Source of the DNA: Athalassotoga sp964433875
Lineage (GTDB): Bacteria; Thermotogota; Thermotogae; Mesoaciditogales; Mesoaciditogaceae
Direction: 5' to 3'
Assembly (NCBI GenBank): GCA_964433875.1
Contig: CAYSSO010000050.1
Location: 1 to 6,381, forward strand
Length of the DNA: 6,381 nucleotides
The first letter of the stretch is position 1. Every line of letters starts with the position of its first letter. The notes beneath the pieces are model-generated. The model made no database searches, was not told where the DNA came from, and saw nothing but the letters and a program-made list of their open reading frames with translations. Positions 5,132 through 6,381 of the stretch are shown here, in pieces. A program made the position numbers and the translations under genes.

Positions 5132-6344
5132 CGTATCTCAAGGCTTCTACAGGACTCTTCTTTGATGCGAGATATGCCGGATACAAACCAAAGAAGAGGC
5201 CTATTGCCACAGAAACACCGAAAGATAAGGCTATACTTTGCCATGTTATTATAACGGTTAATCCAAGGCCGGATGCAAGGTACGTTACAATCGTCGCTAT
5301 CAGGAAACTAAGTCCAACCCCTATGGCACCTGCAACTATCGTTATGAACATACTTTCAACAAGAAATTCAACCATTATTCTTCTCCTTGTCGCTCCCATT
5401 GCCATCTTCACTCCGATCTCTTTTGTTCTTTCTGTAACGGAGACTAACATTATATTCATTATTCCTATGCCTCCGACCACCATTGATATTGCGGCAATTG
5501 ATGCGAGCAACAAAGTAAGAACGTCTGTCGTTTGACTCACGGTAGAAAGAATCTGATTCTGACTTATAACCCTGTACTGGTTGGTATTTTGAAGCCTCAT
5601 GTAAAGTATGTTGTTTATCTCATCGACGGCATTTAGAGCAGTCTGAGGCGATTTTGCAGAGGCGATGATCTGGGAGACACCTCCGTTAAGTTGAATTAAT
5701 TTTGCTGCGGCCGTAGTGTAAGGAATGATGATCATGTTATCAGGGTTGAATGTGAGTTTGCTTCCAGTTTGCTGGAGTTCTCCAACTATTGTCAAAGGTA
5801 CCTGAAAACTCCCGGTCGACACGTAAATTGTTTGACCGACAGGGTCAGCATTTCCAAAGAGTGTAGTTGCGATAGTATTCCCTATAACTGCGACGTTGGC
5901 GTCGGTATTCTCATCATTTTGGTTCAAAAGTCTTCCGCTCTGGAGTGGCAGATTCAAAATTGAGAATGTATCCGGATAGGCCCCCACGACTGTGACGACG
6001 GTATTTGTTGCCTGATATATGACGTTAAAACTTTTTTGAATTATAGGTGTAACGTCTGCAACATCCGGTGCCATTTGCTGGATATTTTGAACATCCGTCT
6101 CCTGGAGTACACTTGTCAGTGCTACTGCCGCTCTTCCTCCAAATCCGCCGGTGAATCCAGGTGTTATTATTATAACGTTGGATCCCAGTGAAGAAATCCT
6201 TGCCGTGACATTTGCCGTTGTTCCCGCTCCTATTGCGATGGCAACTATGACGGCTATCACGCCTATCACTATTCCAAGCATCGAAAGGAAGGTTCTTAAC
6301 TTGTCTTTTCCAAGAGATCTGAATGCTTCAAGTAGAATTTCCAT
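5127..6344 (-). CDS. MacB/FtsX-type ABC transporter permease
   Basis: The 405-residue protein has the full MacB-like architecture: a cytoplasmic N-terminal helix (MEILLEAFRSLGKDKLRTFLSML), TM1 at about 19-41, a large extracytoplasmic MacB_PCD domain at about 42-272, then TM2 at about 275-300, TM3 at about 325-355 and TM4 at about 367-393. ERTKEIGVKMAMGATRRRI at 305-323 is the conserved cytoplasmic coupling region, and GLYPAYLASKKSPVEALRYE at 386-405 is the usual C-terminus. Such permeases work with a LolD/MacB-like ATPase as mechanotransmission exporters of peptides, lipoproteins or antibiotics; the substrate is unknown here. Length is normal for the version with a separate ATPase. The ATG at 6344 lies 4 bases after the stop codon of the preceding ATPase gene, whose last codons supply the ribosome binding site AAGGTGA, so the two are translationally coupled. 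An outer partner protein may lie upstream beyond the window. Confidence 0.95.
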   Translation of the reverse strand: MEILLEAFRSLGKDKLRTFLSMLGIVIGVIAVIVAIAIGAGTTANVTARISSLGSNVIIITPGFTGGFGGRAAVALTSVLQETDVQNIQQMAPDVADVTPIIQKSFNVIYQATNTVVTVVGAYPDTFSILNLPLQSGRLLNQNDENTDANVAVIGNTIATTLFGNADPVGQTIYVSTGSFQVPLTIVGELQQTGSKLTFNPDNMIIIPYTTAAAKLIQLNGGVSQIIASAKSPQTALNAVDEINNILYMRLQNTNQYRVISQNQILSTVSQTTDVLTLLLASIAAISMVVGGIGIMNIMLVSVTERTKEIGVKMAMGATRRRIMVEFLVESMFITIVAGAIGVGLSFLIATIVTYLASGLGLTVIITWQSIALSFGVSVAIGLFFGLYPAYLASKKSPVEALRYE

Positions 6345-6348
6345 ACTC

Positions 6349-6381
6349 TCACCTTATCCTTTCGTCCTTGATTATTGTGCC
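6349..6381 (-). CDS. C-terminal end of an ABC ATPase (MacB/LolD type), partial
   Basis: The last ten codons read GTIIKDERIR followed by TGA at 6351-6349. This matches the usual ending of LolD/MacB-like ATPases, where a DGxIxxD-type strand closes the protein, and the gene order ATPase-permease is standard. The rest of the gene lies beyond the window. The assignment rests on a short tail plus context. Confidence 0.6.
   Translation of the reverse strand, partial: GTIIKDERIR

Overview
The window is bacterial chromosome. Coding density, TTG and GTG starts with clear Shine-Dalgarno sequences, sigma70-like promoters, a type I pullulanase-like enzyme and a MacB-type permease suggest a thermophilic anaerobe. 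I lean to the Thermotogota (perhaps a deep lineage such as Mesoaciditogales) or a related thermophile; this is an impression from protein style, not a proven placement.

Layout. Positions 1-1356 (+) hold the 3' two-thirds or so of a type I pullulanase-like glycoside hydrolase (GH13), closed by a strong hairpin terminator. Everything else reads on the minus strand. From right to left: the last codons of an ABC ATPase and a MacB/FtsX-type permease (6381-5127) ending in a terminator; a 237-base spacer with a purine-rich degenerate repeat and candidate promoters; a polytopic membrane protein of unknown function (4889-4179); an excellent extended -10 promoter; an ABC transporter ATPase (4111-3205) interrupted by an 11-N assembly gap; and, overlapping its stop codon, an M24-family peptidase homologue (3208-2123).

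The region between the converging pullulanase and M24 genes (1389-2122) is the most interesting part. Directly after the M24 stop codon, on the same strand, lies a roughly 235-nt highly structured RNA that I identify as a HEARO / IscB omega RNA. It is followed by a ribosome binding site and the degraded start of an IscB gene (first ~10 residues, start codon ATG apparently mutated to ATA). A large internal deletion joins this stub to the IscB HNH nuclease domain, which then runs into a frameshift at the beginning of RuvC-III. So this is a relic of an OMEGA (IscB) RNA-guided nuclease element: the RNA looks intact, the protein gene is broken. Its guide would be copied from the last bases of the M24 coding sequence, and the RNA is placed to be transcribed as the 3' part of the ABC-M24 mRNA.

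The supplied 11-N gap puts the end of the ABC ATPase in the wrong frame; reading the frame after the gap shows the true C-terminus and a TTGA stop/start overlap with the M24 gene.
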